Assembly: GCF_963677125.1 (NCBI RefSeq)
Contig: NZ_OY781882.1
Location: forward strand, 2,736,501-2,800,500
DNA from: an uncultured Desulfobacter sp.
GTDB lineage: Bacteria > Desulfobacterota > Desulfobacteria > Desulfobacterales > Desulfobacteraceae
Direction: 5' to 3'
DNA length: 64,000 nt
Shown here: piece by piece, positions 9,052 through 17,511 of the stretch
Layout of the letters: the number at the start of each line of letters is the position of its first letter
How positions within the stretch are numbered: the stretch's first letter is position 1
Position numbers and translations under genes: made by a program
Notes under the pieces: model-generated
Told to the model about the DNA's origin: nothing
Database searches by the model: none
Seen by the model: only the letters and a program-made list of their open reading frames with translations

Positions 9052-10148
9052 TATTTCAACCCAACTTCTATGTTGGAAAGCCGGGTCGCTTCATACAACC
9101 TTGCCGCCAAAGTTAGTGGATCCATAGTATTTCGAATCATCAAGCTATGATCTGGGTCAAAGCAATGTGCTAATTGTTTATTGATCCACCTGACAGTGGA
9201 ATAAGCAGGAACTTCAGAAAAATTGAAAAAATTCTCGACAACAAAGGCGAGCTCAAACCCAGACGGGTTATATGGATATGCGAATTCATTTTTTTCCAAC
9301 GACTCTATAAAATAATTCTCGTTTATATACCCAACGGCCTTCCTTAGTTTATTACTTTTCCATAATATATGGTCAACTGTTAAGGGCTTTAAAACGGCCA
9401 AGGCATAAAGATTAAAGCCATGATAACCATTCTCCTTATGACGCATCACTCTTTTCTCTTTCAAAAATTTACCGGGCTTAAGTAATTTCATGGTAAATCT
9501 TGCAAGGTGCATGAATAGAGATGGATTCCTGATCGCGTGAACAATTCTTCCACTTTTCGAAACACAGAAATGAGATACATTCGCTTTGTCAAGAAACCGT
9601 CTCACCTTAGCTTCAACGCTATTTGATTGGCCGTGTGATACTATCATCGCTCCAGCCATGGCAAACCAAAGTTGATGATTGAATGTCAAATCAAAGCCTG
9701 CATAACTACCATCCACGTTTAAAATTCGCCACAATCCGAGAGTTTCGTTAAAATAATGTTTTTCAAATACGGATAGGGCTTTTTCATAATATACATCCTT
9801 TTTCAACATATCAGCAGCCTCGATTAGAGCCTCGATAACCCAGGCTTGCCCAATAAGCCCGTTGCTAAAGTCTTTCTGAGGATTTTTTCTACAAAAAAAT
9901 GATGCATTCATGGGGCAGGCTACTGGCGAGAGTAGATAGTCGGCGGCCTTTATAGCCGCATACATGAAAATTGTATCATCAGTCAATTCGTATGCTTTCA
10001 GCAGGGTGATCAGCCAATGTGCTGTATTTCTTACAGGAGTTTCGGGATCGCCGTAAGGCCCGTTACACCCCGGCTTGAATGACCCATCCTTATTTTGTTC
10101 CTTTAGTATTTTTCGGCATGAATCGATTAAAATCTCTGACAATTGCAT
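9051..10148 (-). CDS. Predicted alpha/alpha-toroid (AglQ-like) glycan-cluster protein
   Basis: This is a 365-residue soluble protein starting MQLSEILIDSC at an ATG 4 bp after the stop of the upstream glycosyltransferase; a longer TTG start at 10193 would overlap that gene. It has repeated helix-hairpin patterns with aromatic motifs (KDGSFKPGCNGPYGD, LIGQAWVIEALIEAAD, LTFNHQLWFAMAGAM, NGYHGFNLYALAVL). These suggest an (alpha/alpha)6 barrel like those of glycosidases and of AglQ-type proteins in N-glycosylation clusters. That relationship is from memory and moderately sure. It may trim, epimerise or otherwise process a glycan intermediate. Similar proteins often sit among GT2/GT4 genes, as here. 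Confidence 0.55.
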   Translation of the reverse strand: MQLSEILIDSCRKILKEQNKDGSFKPGCNGPYGDPETPVRNTAHWLITLLKAYELTDDTIFMYAAIKAADYLLSPVACPMNASFFCRKNPQKDFSNGLIGQAWVIEALIEAADMLKKDVYYEKALSVFEKHYFNETLGLWRILNVDGSYAGFDLTFNHQLWFAMAGAMIVSHGQSNSVEAKVRRFLDKANVSHFCVSKSGRIVHAIRNPSLFMHLARFTMKLLKPGKFLKEKRVMRHKENGYHGFNLYALAVLKPLTVDHILWKSNKLRKAVGYINENYFIESLEKNEFAYPYNPSGFELAFVVENFFNFSEVPAYSTVRWINKQLAHCFDPDHSLMIRNTMDPLTLAARLYEATRLSNIEVGLK

Positions 10149-10152
10149 AGCA

Positions 10153-11048
10153 TTATTTACCCCACAGGAAACGTATAGCCGCCAAGTTACCAATAAAGTT
10201 GGATATTGAACAAAGATAAGCTGCTATGGCGGCTCTTAAAGACTGAATTAAAGATGTATCAGGCTGTTTTTTTCTCACGAACCGGAAATCCGAATAGAGT
10301 CGAATAGGAATTATCTGCCTTATTATGGTCCATATATTGATTAAAATATTTTTGCCTGATTTGGCCATTATAGCCGGTTGCCCTTTGCCTACGCGATACT
10401 GTTTTTTTGTTAAAGCCCATAATTGGCGAGCTGGATGGGAGACTTCAGCATGGCAATTATAAACCAGTTTAAAGCCTTTTTTAGTGGCGTTTCCTGTCCA
10501 TATAACGTCTCCGCCAGATTTTACTGTAGGGAATTTCCCAATGGAATTAAAACCTCTGAACAAACGAATAAATTGGCTGTCTTTGAAACGTTCCTTTCTG
10601 CAATATTCTGTTCAATCTGCATGTTTGTCAATGAATCATAAATTTCAGCACCTGTTTTTTGGGATGAAAAAATAAACCGAACATTCCCGCTGGCAATGTC
10701 CGCATTGTTTTCCTGCAACGCCTTTACACCTTCTGATACCCATCCATGTACAGGAGTACAATCAGAATCGGTAAAAGCAATAATTTCACCCAAAGCAGCC
10801 TTTATCCCCCTGTTTCTTGCTGCATAAGAACTTTGAATATCTTTTTCGTATAATATTTTAACCGGATATTTTTCCACAACAGCCACGGAATTATCAGTTG
10901 AATTATTATCTACTACAATGATTTCATAGCGTTCTGAAGGGTAAGATTGCTTGACTAATGCAGCTATGCAGTTAGAAATCCTATCTTTGTCATTATAAAG
11001 GGGGATTATTATTGTAACATAAGGTTTTATTTTCATCACAGCACTCAT
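10153..11048 (-). pseudogene. GT2-family glycosyltransferase, single-base frameshift
   Basis: Two overlapping frames together make one GT2 enzyme. The 5' part (11048 down to about 10553) has YVTIIIPLYNDKDRI, IVVDNNSTDNS, QSSYAARNRG and IIAFTDSDCTPVHGW, and ends TANLFVCSEV. The 3' part (from about 10549 down to 10153) continues FNSIGKFPTVKSGGD and VSHPARQLWALTKKQYRVGKG. Aligned to the intact paralogue at 8110-9051, the frame is restored by one extra base in the A-run at 10549-10552 (T-run on the coding strand). This could be true inactivation, phase variation or a base-calling error in a homopolymer. If the base is restored, the gene would be a normal, roughly 298-residue membrane-associated transferase. 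Confidence 0.85.
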
Positions 11049-11085
11049 CGTTTCCGGCTGTTAATCATAATTTGAAAGCGAGTCG

Positions 11086-11709
11086 TTAAAAAGTGTAACC
11101 GAATCGTTCTATTTCATTACCGTAATATCTATCTACAATCCCTTTTATCTGAGGATTATAATATGTCTGATATGGTCTACGTTTACTTCTATTTAGCTTG
11201 GGAAGTATAAACGGCAGAACTTTAAGCTTAAAACAAATATACAATAAATCCTTTTGTAAGGTTTCCAGTTTGGCAATGTAATCAACAAGAATTTTGCCGT
11301 TAGTGTCTGTAAGATAGTGAAGCTGTCCTAAGGGCTTTTCTTTAGAGAGCCATTCTTCAAACGTTCCGGGGTCTGGTTTACCCCACTGTACTGAATTTAT
11401 ATTTTTTCTGGCAATCCGGCTGTATTCATAAAAAGAGACGAGCCGGTCATATGGGTTGCGGACTACGGTAAATTTGAAGCTTCTCCGCCAAATTTCCTCT
11501 CCAAATTCTTCTATTATTTTTAAGGAAGATATATGCTGCCAATTCGCAGCCTGATATTCTGTTCGCTGAGGCTCTGGAATTCTGCCCCATAAATATTGCC
11601 TCCCTTCTCTTACAAATATTCGCCGGTTTTGAAATTTGTGGGTCAAGCTTGTGCCAGCTGTCTTGGGTATCCAAATAAAAATGGCTTTTTTATGCTTTGA
11701 GAAAGGCAT
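11086..11709 (-). CDS. Sulfotransferase family protein
   Basis: This 207-residue protein carries the 5'-phosphosulfate-binding loop IPKTAGTS at residues 14-21 and the 3'-phosphate-binding segment VVRNPYDRLVSFY around 82-94. Both are diagnostic of PAPS-dependent carbohydrate sulfotransferases (Sulfotransfer_2 type). It lies 3 bp from the upstream GT4 gene inside the polysaccharide cluster, so it most likely sulfates a sugar residue of the surface glycan using PAPS. Bacterial members of this family also act on lipids, so the acceptor is inferred. Its length is at the short end for the family but both nucleotide-binding motifs are complete. Confidence 0.85.
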   Translation of the reverse strand: MPFSKHKKAIFIWIPKTAGTSLTHKFQNRRIFVREGRQYLWGRIPEPQRTEYQAANWQHISSLKIIEEFGEEIWRRSFKFTVVRNPYDRLVSFYEYSRIARKNINSVQWGKPDPGTFEEWLSKEKPLGQLHYLTDTNGKILVDYIAKLETLQKDLLYICFKLKVLPFILPKLNRSKRRPYQTYYNPQIKGIVDRYYGNEIERFGYTF

Positions 11710-11712
11710 GTC

Positions 11713-12783
11713 CTAAGTATTTATCTCAAGAATTAAGTTATAATAATCAAATGTCTTTTTTGCAATTGCTCTAAAGTCATTATGGTTTTGGGACGCTTTA
11801 AAAGCATTGCCCATTTTTTTTAAATCACATTTCATAGCTGCCTGCATTTTCTGGACAAGAGCATTATCATCCTTGCTATCATACAAAAAACCCGTTTCTT
11901 CACTTACATAATCTGGAAGGCATCCGATTGATGGCGTTATAACTGGTAAACTAAACGTCGCACATAGTATGACTGTACCTGACATAAATATTTTTTTATA
12001 GGCAAAAACGCATACATCTGCTGCATTTAAATAATGCTGAATTTCTTCATCCTCTATATATTTAGGAATGTAATGAATTCTTTTATGCAGCACAGCATTC
12101 ATCTTTAAATAAAAACGATCTAACCTCCTAAACAATGCGCCCGGTTTGCCGGCAATAACTAAGACAGCGTTTTTATCCTTGGCTGATATTTCTTTAAATG
12201 CCCTGACAACGGCATTGATATTTTTGTAAGGACGAATTTTCCCTAAACACAGATAAATAAATCCGTTTTGGGGTAATCGAAGATAATCACGCGCCTCTTT
12301 TCGACCCACCTTATTGTGATAACAATCATTATAATTGATGTGTGGGATGGTTACGTTTTTTTTTCTAATCGCTCCAGAAAAAGCATTATTGAATTGCTTC
12401 TCTGCACTGTCGGATTGAAAAATAATCCCATTAGAATGTTCAATCATGGCAAGGTATATTTTTCTATCTATATCTGGACACTTAGAATCATGCACTACCA
12501 GATTATGAACGGTCCAAATAATTTTGACCCTGCTTAGATGAAGTTCGGACAATCGTCTAATAAATAAGTCTGCACTTTCTGCCGGATCATTTCCTTTAGA
12601 ACGTCTTGACCGGTAAAACGCTTCGGGGAAATGAATATGGATAAGATCAAACTCGCAAGGGTCTCTCCAGAATAATTCCGAATCGAACGATATTGATGAA
12701 ATATATTCCTTAATACCTTCAAGCAATTTAAAAAAAAAGGGGTTGGTTACATATGGGATAAACAAGACTTTCATAAATCTCAT
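11713..12783 (-). CDS. GT4-family glycosyltransferase
   Basis: This is a 356-residue GT-B protein. The N-terminal domain has LIHIHFPEAFYRSRRSKG and IIWTVHNLVVHDSK. The C-terminal domain has FIYLCLGKIRPYKNINAVV, LVIAGKPG and ADVCVFAYKKIFMSGTVIL in place of the more usual EGFG segment, so the catalytic Glu pair is weakly conserved. This pattern is seen in GT4 enzymes of glycan clusters annotated as beta-1,4-mannosyltransferase-like; that name is only a guess. Both ATGs at 12783 and 12774 are possible starts. The base composition here is visibly AT-rich. Confidence 0.8.
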   Translation of the reverse strand: MRFMKVLFIPYVTNPFFFKLLEGIKEYISSISFDSELFWRDPCEFDLIHIHFPEAFYRSRRSKGNDPAESADLFIRRLSELHLSRVKIIWTVHNLVVHDSKCPDIDRKIYLAMIEHSNGIIFQSDSAEKQFNNAFSGAIRKKNVTIPHINYNDCYHNKVGRKEARDYLRLPQNGFIYLCLGKIRPYKNINAVVRAFKEISAKDKNAVLVIAGKPGALFRRLDRFYLKMNAVLHKRIHYIPKYIEDEEIQHYLNAADVCVFAYKKIFMSGTVILCATFSLPVITPSIGCLPDYVSEETGFLYDSKDDNALVQKMQAAMKCDLKKMGNAFKASQNHNDFRAIAKKTFDYYNLILEINT

Positions 12784-12788
12784 ATCGC

Positions 12789-13685
12789 TTAGGTGTTTAA
12801 CAGACCTCTATTGAAAAGTAATATTAAAAGAGCATGAGCTAAACCGCAGGCCTTGAAAAAAGCGATCTTTAATCGAAAAGTTATAAGATAAAATCGAATT
12901 TTATTGATTTCATATTTTATACTTTCTTTTATATTTCTATTCGCTATTATCGATAGATAAATTCTATTCCTTGTCATGTAGTAGAAATATCTAAAATTTT
13001 TACTGCTTGAACGATGGAAACATTTAGTTTTATAGACGGATTCTAATTTAAACCCTAAATTTATAGCTCTTAAACACCACTCAGTCTCCTCAAAATATAA
13101 AAAAAAATCTTCTCGAAAAAACCCAATATGGTCAAGATATGAAAGGTCTATTAAGATGCAACTACCGTTCACATAATCTACTTCCCTTGATTCGATATTA
13201 TCGTTTACATCACAAATATATTTGTTTTTGTTTAGATGAGATGTTTGAAACCCTTTTTCAATATTTAAAATTCCGCCGTCCGAATAGATTGTATATTTAT
13301 TTTTCCTATTACAAATTCTTGGTGCGACAGCAGCAACTCCTCGTTTTTTTCTTGCATGCTCAACAAGTATCCTTAACGTATCCGTTTCGACCCGGATATC
13401 AGGATTTAAAATCCACACATAGTCCGCATTATCTGATAGCGCTTTTTTTATTCCGATATTATTTCCACCAGCATACCCTAAATTTTTTTGATTTAACAAT
13501 AAATATTGTAAAGGAATACTTTGTGTTAAAATTTCTTTTGAATTATCAGTAGAATTATTATCAATTACCAATATAAAATACTTACGGTAATTAATATTCT
13601 GAAGTTGATTATACAATTCAATGGTATCTTTGCTGGAATTATAATTCAAGATTAATATGTAAACATATGCTTGATTCGATTTCAT
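12789..13685 (-). CDS. GT2-family glycosyltransferase (rhamnosyltransferase-like)
   Basis: This 298-residue protein has VYILILNYNSSKDTI, ILVIDNNSTDNS, NLGYAGGNNIGIKKAL, YVWILNPDIRV (DxD-like), VNGSCILIDLSYLDHIGFF and FLYFEETEWCLRA. These are the usual order of motifs in GT2 rhamnosyl-type transferases. It is strongly AT-rich and Lys/Asn/Ile-rich compared with flanking housekeeping genes, which fits acquisition by horizontal transfer of the O-antigen locus. It lies 5 bp before the next gene in the transcript. Confidence 0.86.
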   Translation of the reverse strand: MKSNQAYVYILILNYNSSKDTIELYNQLQNINYRKYFILVIDNNSTDNSKEILTQSIPLQYLLLNQKNLGYAGGNNIGIKKALSDNADYVWILNPDIRVETDTLRILVEHARKKRGVAAVAPRICNRKNKYTIYSDGGILNIEKGFQTSHLNKNKYICDVNDNIESREVDYVNGSCILIDLSYLDHIGFFREDFFLYFEETEWCLRAINLGFKLESVYKTKCFHRSSSKNFRYFYYMTRNRIYLSIIANRNIKESIKYEINKIRFYLITFRLKIAFFKACGLAHALLILLFNRGLLNT

Positions 13686-13696
13686 TCTGTTTATAT

Positions 13697-14731
13697 CTAT
13701 ATTTTTTTTGGGAGAATAGTTAAAATTTTTTTCGTTTTTCTGTATATTTTAAAAAAAGAGTTTGATTGTATATCATCAACAGTTTTCTGCAATTCTTTGA
13801 TGTTTTTATTGGAATATTTTACTGATTTTTGTAGATAGTATAGCCTTTTAATCTCGTCTTTTTCTTTTTCATATAATTTCCAATAAATATTATGATGCTT
13901 ATTTTTTAATATATGAACTACTTCGTATTGTTCTAAAATAGAACTATCTATCAAATTTTCTATTGTTTCACCAAAAGTATTGCTTTTACATTCACTAGAT
14001 TTATTTTCATAAACTCCCTGTTTATGTAGCCTGTATACTCCCATAGTCTCAGGGAAATATCTAATTTTACACTGAAAATAATTTAAGACAGCTAAATATA
14101 ATGGAAAATCCCCAATCGGACAATTTGGGAGCGTTATAAAAAAAGATTTAGATTGAGGGTTACGGAAAAGCACCGAAAGCGTTCTAATGTAATTTCCTTT
14201 GGCAAGATCGGTTATCGTTGTAACTTCCGGTGTGTTTATATTTAGCTCATCGGATTGTATTTTACCATTTTTCAACAAGTCCGTTTTATGGTGAGTGATG
14301 GCAAAGTCTTCATTGTTTTCTAAAAATTCGACTTGCTTTTGCAGTTTTAGCGGATCTGTCCAGTAATCGTCCCCTTCGCATAATGCAATATATTTTCCTT
14401 CGCAGGCCCTAAGAGTTTCAACCATATTGAACATAAATGGTGCAGTATATTTTTTTCGTTCGTCACCTTCTCGATCTCGCAAAAACAGGCGAATTATATC
14501 AGGATGACGCTCAGCATATTCCTGACATATCTCACGCGTTCCGTCGTCCGAGCCATCTTCGCCAATACATATCTTAAAAGGGAAATCGGTCTGTTGCATG
14601 AGTACACCATCAAGTGCATCACGAATATAATTCGCATGCTGATACGTAATCATCCAGACGCTAAGAAGAGGAGGGCTATACTGTTTTGAGCTATTCGTCA
14701 TGTTCATATCTTTGAGAAAAATTGTGTCCAC
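13697..14731 (-). CDS. GT2-family glycosyltransferase
   Basis: This 344-residue protein has PLLSVWMITYQHANYIRDAL, ICIGEDGSDDGTREIC and YIALCEGDDYWTDPLKLQKQ, where the EGDDYW motif is characteristic of a GT2 subgroup found in capsule and O-antigen loci. The C terminus is helical and charged. The ATG at 14731 overlaps the upstream formyltransferase by 41 bp; in-frame ATGs at 14707 and 14701 would shorten this and are equally plausible. The gene is AT-rich like its neighbours. Donor and acceptor are unknown. Confidence 0.85.
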   Translation of the reverse strand: MDTIFLKDMNMTNSSKQYSPPLLSVWMITYQHANYIRDALDGVLMQQTDFPFKICIGEDGSDDGTREICQEYAERHPDIIRLFLRDREGDERKKYTAPFMFNMVETLRACEGKYIALCEGDDYWTDPLKLQKQVEFLENNEDFAITHHKTDLLKNGKIQSDELNINTPEVTTITDLAKGNYIRTLSVLFRNPQSKSFFITLPNCPIGDFPLYLAVLNYFQCKIRYFPETMGVYRLHKQGVYENKSSECKSNTFGETIENLIDSSILEQYEVVHILKNKHHNIYWKLYEKEKDEIKRLYYLQKSVKYSNKNIKELQKTVDDIQSNSFFKIYRKTKKILTILPKKI

Positions 14732-15488
14732 TTTTTGCCATCTTAATTTCTGTGAAGCTTTCTTCTGGCTTTAGGTCAACTTTAATAAAAATTTTGCGTC
14801 CTGAATCATCTATGAAATATGCGTTTTGGAAATCGCTATGAGTAAGCGCTCGTAGTCTATTGATAAATTCGCCAAATGTGCCTTTTTGATTTAAATCGAT
14901 CAATTTTAGGCTGTCGAAGTCACTTTTGTAGTTAATATTACCTTCTTTATTGGGCAGCTTAATTTGATACTTTTTGTCGCGAATGATGGTGAACCACTCC
15001 AGTAGCAGTTCTTTTTCCATACTCAATATTTTAGCGTAGGCTGATCCAGATGTATCCCAAGGTTCAATATTATATTTTTTTTGAATGATGATGCCCCCAT
15101 GATCAAGTTTCTCGTCAATTTCATGGATTGTGACGCCGCATGGAAGACCATTAATAATTGAAAATACTTGCGGGAACCACCCTCTATTGTAGGGATTTAA
15201 GCCTGGATGAACATTGACGCAGCGTATTTTATCTATCATTTTTTTGGGGAACAGTTGCTTGCAGTGTATTGATATGATTAGATCATAGGTATCGATGAGC
15301 ATATCTGCCTCAGCGTGTACATTTAAGCGATATACCTCTTTTAAAGGACCATTGGGTGATTGATACACATCTATATCACCATGAAGTCGATCAAGCTCGA
15401 GTGCTAAACTGTATGCATAGGGATTGTCGGTCAATATGAGAGTTTTTTTAATTGTCATTAATGTCTCATGTTTTCTATTGAGGTACAA
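14691..15488 (-). CDS. dTDP-4-amino-4,6-dideoxy-sugar N-formyltransferase
   Basis: This 265-residue formyltransferase-fold protein has NVHPGLNPYNRGWFPQVFS around residue 92-110 and IHEIDEKLDHGGII around 121-134. These supply the Asn92, His94 and Asp129 triad of N10-formyltetrahydrofolate-dependent enzymes. The NRGWFPQVFS extension is typical of sugar N-formyltransferases such as VioF and its relatives, rather than methionyl-tRNA formyltransferase. The neighbouring aminotransferase would supply the 4-amino sugar, so the pair probably makes a dTDP-4-formamido-4,6-dideoxyhexose for the O-antigen. The exact hexose (glucose or galactose form) is not settled. Confidence 0.82.
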   Translation of the reverse strand: MYLNRKHETLMTIKKTLILTDNPYAYSLALELDRLHGDIDVYQSPNGPLKEVYRLNVHAEADMLIDTYDLIISIHCKQLFPKKMIDKIRCVNVHPGLNPYNRGWFPQVFSIINGLPCGVTIHEIDEKLDHGGIIIQKKYNIEPWDTSGSAYAKILSMEKELLLEWFTIIRDKKYQIKLPNKEGNINYKSDFDSLKLIDLNQKGTFGEFINRLRALTHSDFQNAYFIDDSGRKIFIKVDLKPEESFTEIKMAKSGHNFSQRYEHDE

Positions 15489-15495
15489 AGCGATT

Positions 15496-16599
15496 TCACC
15501 GGAGAGTCTCCAGTAGCGTTCTTATCATCTGTCCATCAATCTGTGTGCCGTTTGGCATAACAACGATTCGGTTAGCAACATCTTCGGTGATTGGGAGCAA
15601 TAGGTTGGCATTAGGCTGTAGCGACTTATAGGGTTCCATCTTGTGACAACCAGGCCAAAAATATCGTCGGGCCAGAACATTCATGCTACGCAATTTATCA
15701 ACCAGCTCATCTCGATTCAGTGGATAGTCATCTCCCACTTCCAGGACGATGTACTGATAGTTGCATTTTTCTGAATGATCATATTCCGCCAATGTTAATC
15801 CATCAATCTGTTGGATTCCAGTTTTATAGGTTTTATAATTGCGTTTATTAGTAGCTAAAAATTCATCAATGGAGTCTAAATTAACCAGCCCCATGGCGGC
15901 GGATACTTCATTCATCTTTCCGTTCGTGCCGATATAGATAACGCTGTCTTCACCCGCGAAGCCAAAATTCTGCATTAATCGTATTTTTTCAGCTAAAGCA
16001 TCGTCGTTGGTAGCAATGGCACCACCTTCAAATGTGTTGAAAAATTTTGTGGCATGAAAGCTCAGGACTTCACAATTTCCAAACCGCCCGATAGTTTGTC
16101 CTTTATATGAACAACCAAAGGCGTGGGCAGCGTCGAACAATAACTTCAACCCGTTTTTGTCGGCCACCTCCTGCAATCCATCTATATCGCACGGGCGACT
16201 GAAGGTGTGAACACCAATTATTGCGCTGGTATTCGGGGTGATATGCCGTTCTATCTGAACTGGGTCAAGGGTGTATGTTTGGCGATCAATATCGCAAAAG
16301 ACTGGTTTTATTTCCTGCCATTGCAGAGCGTGGGCGGTTGCAATAAAGGTCATAGACGGAACAATAACTTCTCCACTTAATTCAAGAGCCCGAATCGCAA
16401 TTTCAAGCGCTATCGTACCGTTGCACATGGCGATGCAATGTTCAACGCCAAGAAACTCCGCCAATTTGCGCTCTAATTCAAGTACGAGTCCCCCTCGATT
16501 TGTCAACCAGCGACGGTTAAATATTTCATCAACATATTTGTGAAACTTTCTACGGTTGCCTATGTTTGGGGAGCCTACATGTAATATTTTTTTGTTCAT
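15496..16599 (-). CDS. DegT/DnrJ/EryC1 sugar 4-aminotransferase (VioA-like)
   Basis: This is a 367-residue PLP enzyme of the DegT/DnrJ/EryC1 family. It shows NRRWLTNRGGLVLELE, the PLP-contact segment VPSMTFIATAHAL, LFDAAHAFGCS with Asp156 and the Schiff-base segment FHATKFFNTFEGG with Lys185. Similar proteins convert dTDP-4-keto-6-deoxy-glucose to a 4-amino-4,6-dideoxy sugar (VioA for Qui4N). Placement 7 bp before the N-formyltransferase supports this role. The rmlA/rmlB genes that would make its substrate are not in this window. Confidence 0.85.
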   Translation of the reverse strand: MNKKILHVGSPNIGNRRKFHKYVDEIFNRRWLTNRGGLVLELERKLAEFLGVEHCIAMCNGTIALEIAIRALELSGEVIVPSMTFIATAHALQWQEIKPVFCDIDRQTYTLDPVQIERHITPNTSAIIGVHTFSRPCDIDGLQEVADKNGLKLLFDAAHAFGCSYKGQTIGRFGNCEVLSFHATKFFNTFEGGAIATNDDALAEKIRLMQNFGFAGEDSVIYIGTNGKMNEVSAAMGLVNLDSIDEFLATNKRNYKTYKTGIQQIDGLTLAEYDHSEKCNYQYIVLEVGDDYPLNRDELVDKLRSMNVLARRYFWPGCHKMEPYKSLQPNANLLLPITEDVANRIVVMPNGTQIDGQMIRTLLETLR

Positions 16600-16653
16600 A
16601 ATTTCTTTAATTCTTTTATATAATGCATTTTCGAATTCAAATCGGTTCGGCCT

Positions 16654-17511
16654 TTACATATTTTCTGGTTTTTTAACAACATAAAGAACGGATCGCTTGT
16701 GAATTCCATTCTTATAAAAAAAAGCTTTCCCATAGTTATCAATGCCAAGCTGACTTACTTTGAATCCTGCATCAGTAAGTTTTTGAATAAATCCTGACTT
16801 TGAGTACATTCTTACATGGTCATCCTGTCCAAAGTGCTTCCATCTGTCGTCAGCCGTCGTAGCATCAGGGTTCTCGTAGTCCGTTTTAAGTGTTAACAGA
16901 ATAGGAGCCATCACAATACCTTTGCCTCCAGAGCGTAATATTCTAAATAATTCACTAATTGCTTTAACATCATTCTCCACGTGCTCTAAGACATGGGAGC
17001 AGATGAAAAAGTCAAAAGAAGAGTCCTGATACACAGACATGTTTGTGATATCAACTTCGTCATCAACCCCTTGCATCTCAAAGTCTGCCGAGCGATACAT
17101 TCCTGACCAGCGATTAATGATTAATTGCTGAAGTGCCTTGCCTGGGGCAATGTCAAGTAGCTTGATGTTGGGATCTGAAGAAATGAAATTATCCTTAATA
17201 TATATTGCGTATAATCTCTCCCTGTCGCTAGCCCCACAAAAAGGGCATGAATAGGCTGAAATATTCAGAGTCTCAAATTGATAAACAGAATGAATAAACC
17301 CCATGTCATTAAATTTTTGGAAATATAAAGAGTCCAAAGGTTTAAACGAATGAACCTGCTGGTCGCAAACGGGACAAACGTATTTCGCCTCACGATTCTC
17401 ATGAGATCTGTCTATCGGTACGGCCTTTGCTCGTCCAAACAGCACCATTAGGCTTGCTTTAAGCCGCGAAGGTATGGCTTTTTTAAACACTATCCCTTTT
17501 CTATCATTCAT
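16654..17511 (-). CDS. SAM methyltransferase with N-terminal zinc-ribbon-like domain
   Basis: The 285-residue protein starts at an ATG overlapping the wzt stop by 8 bp; a TTG at 17538 is less likely. It has two CxxC pairs in its first third (CPVCD and CPFCGASDRERL) that look like a structural zinc site. A Rossmann methyltransferase core follows, with IKLLDIAPGKALQQ, VDITNMSVYQDSSFDFFICSHVLEHV and LFRILRSGGKGIVMAP. The CPFCG-SDRERL head is a recognisable feature of a methyltransferase group found in polysaccharide loci. Its substrate is unknown; O-methyl capping of the glycan exported by the adjacent Wzm/Wzt is a reasonable inference. Confidence 0.8.
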   Translation of the reverse strand: MNDRKGIVFKKAIPSRLKASLMVLFGRAKAVPIDRSHENREAKYVCPVCDQQVHSFKPLDSLYFQKFNDMGFIHSVYQFETLNISAYSCPFCGASDRERLYAIYIKDNFISSDPNIKLLDIAPGKALQQLIINRWSGMYRSADFEMQGVDDEVDITNMSVYQDSSFDFFICSHVLEHVENDVKAISELFRILRSGGKGIVMAPILLTLKTDYENPDATTADDRWKHFGQDDHVRMYSKSGFIQKLTDAGFKVSQLGIDNYGKAFFYKNGIHKRSVLYVVKKPENM

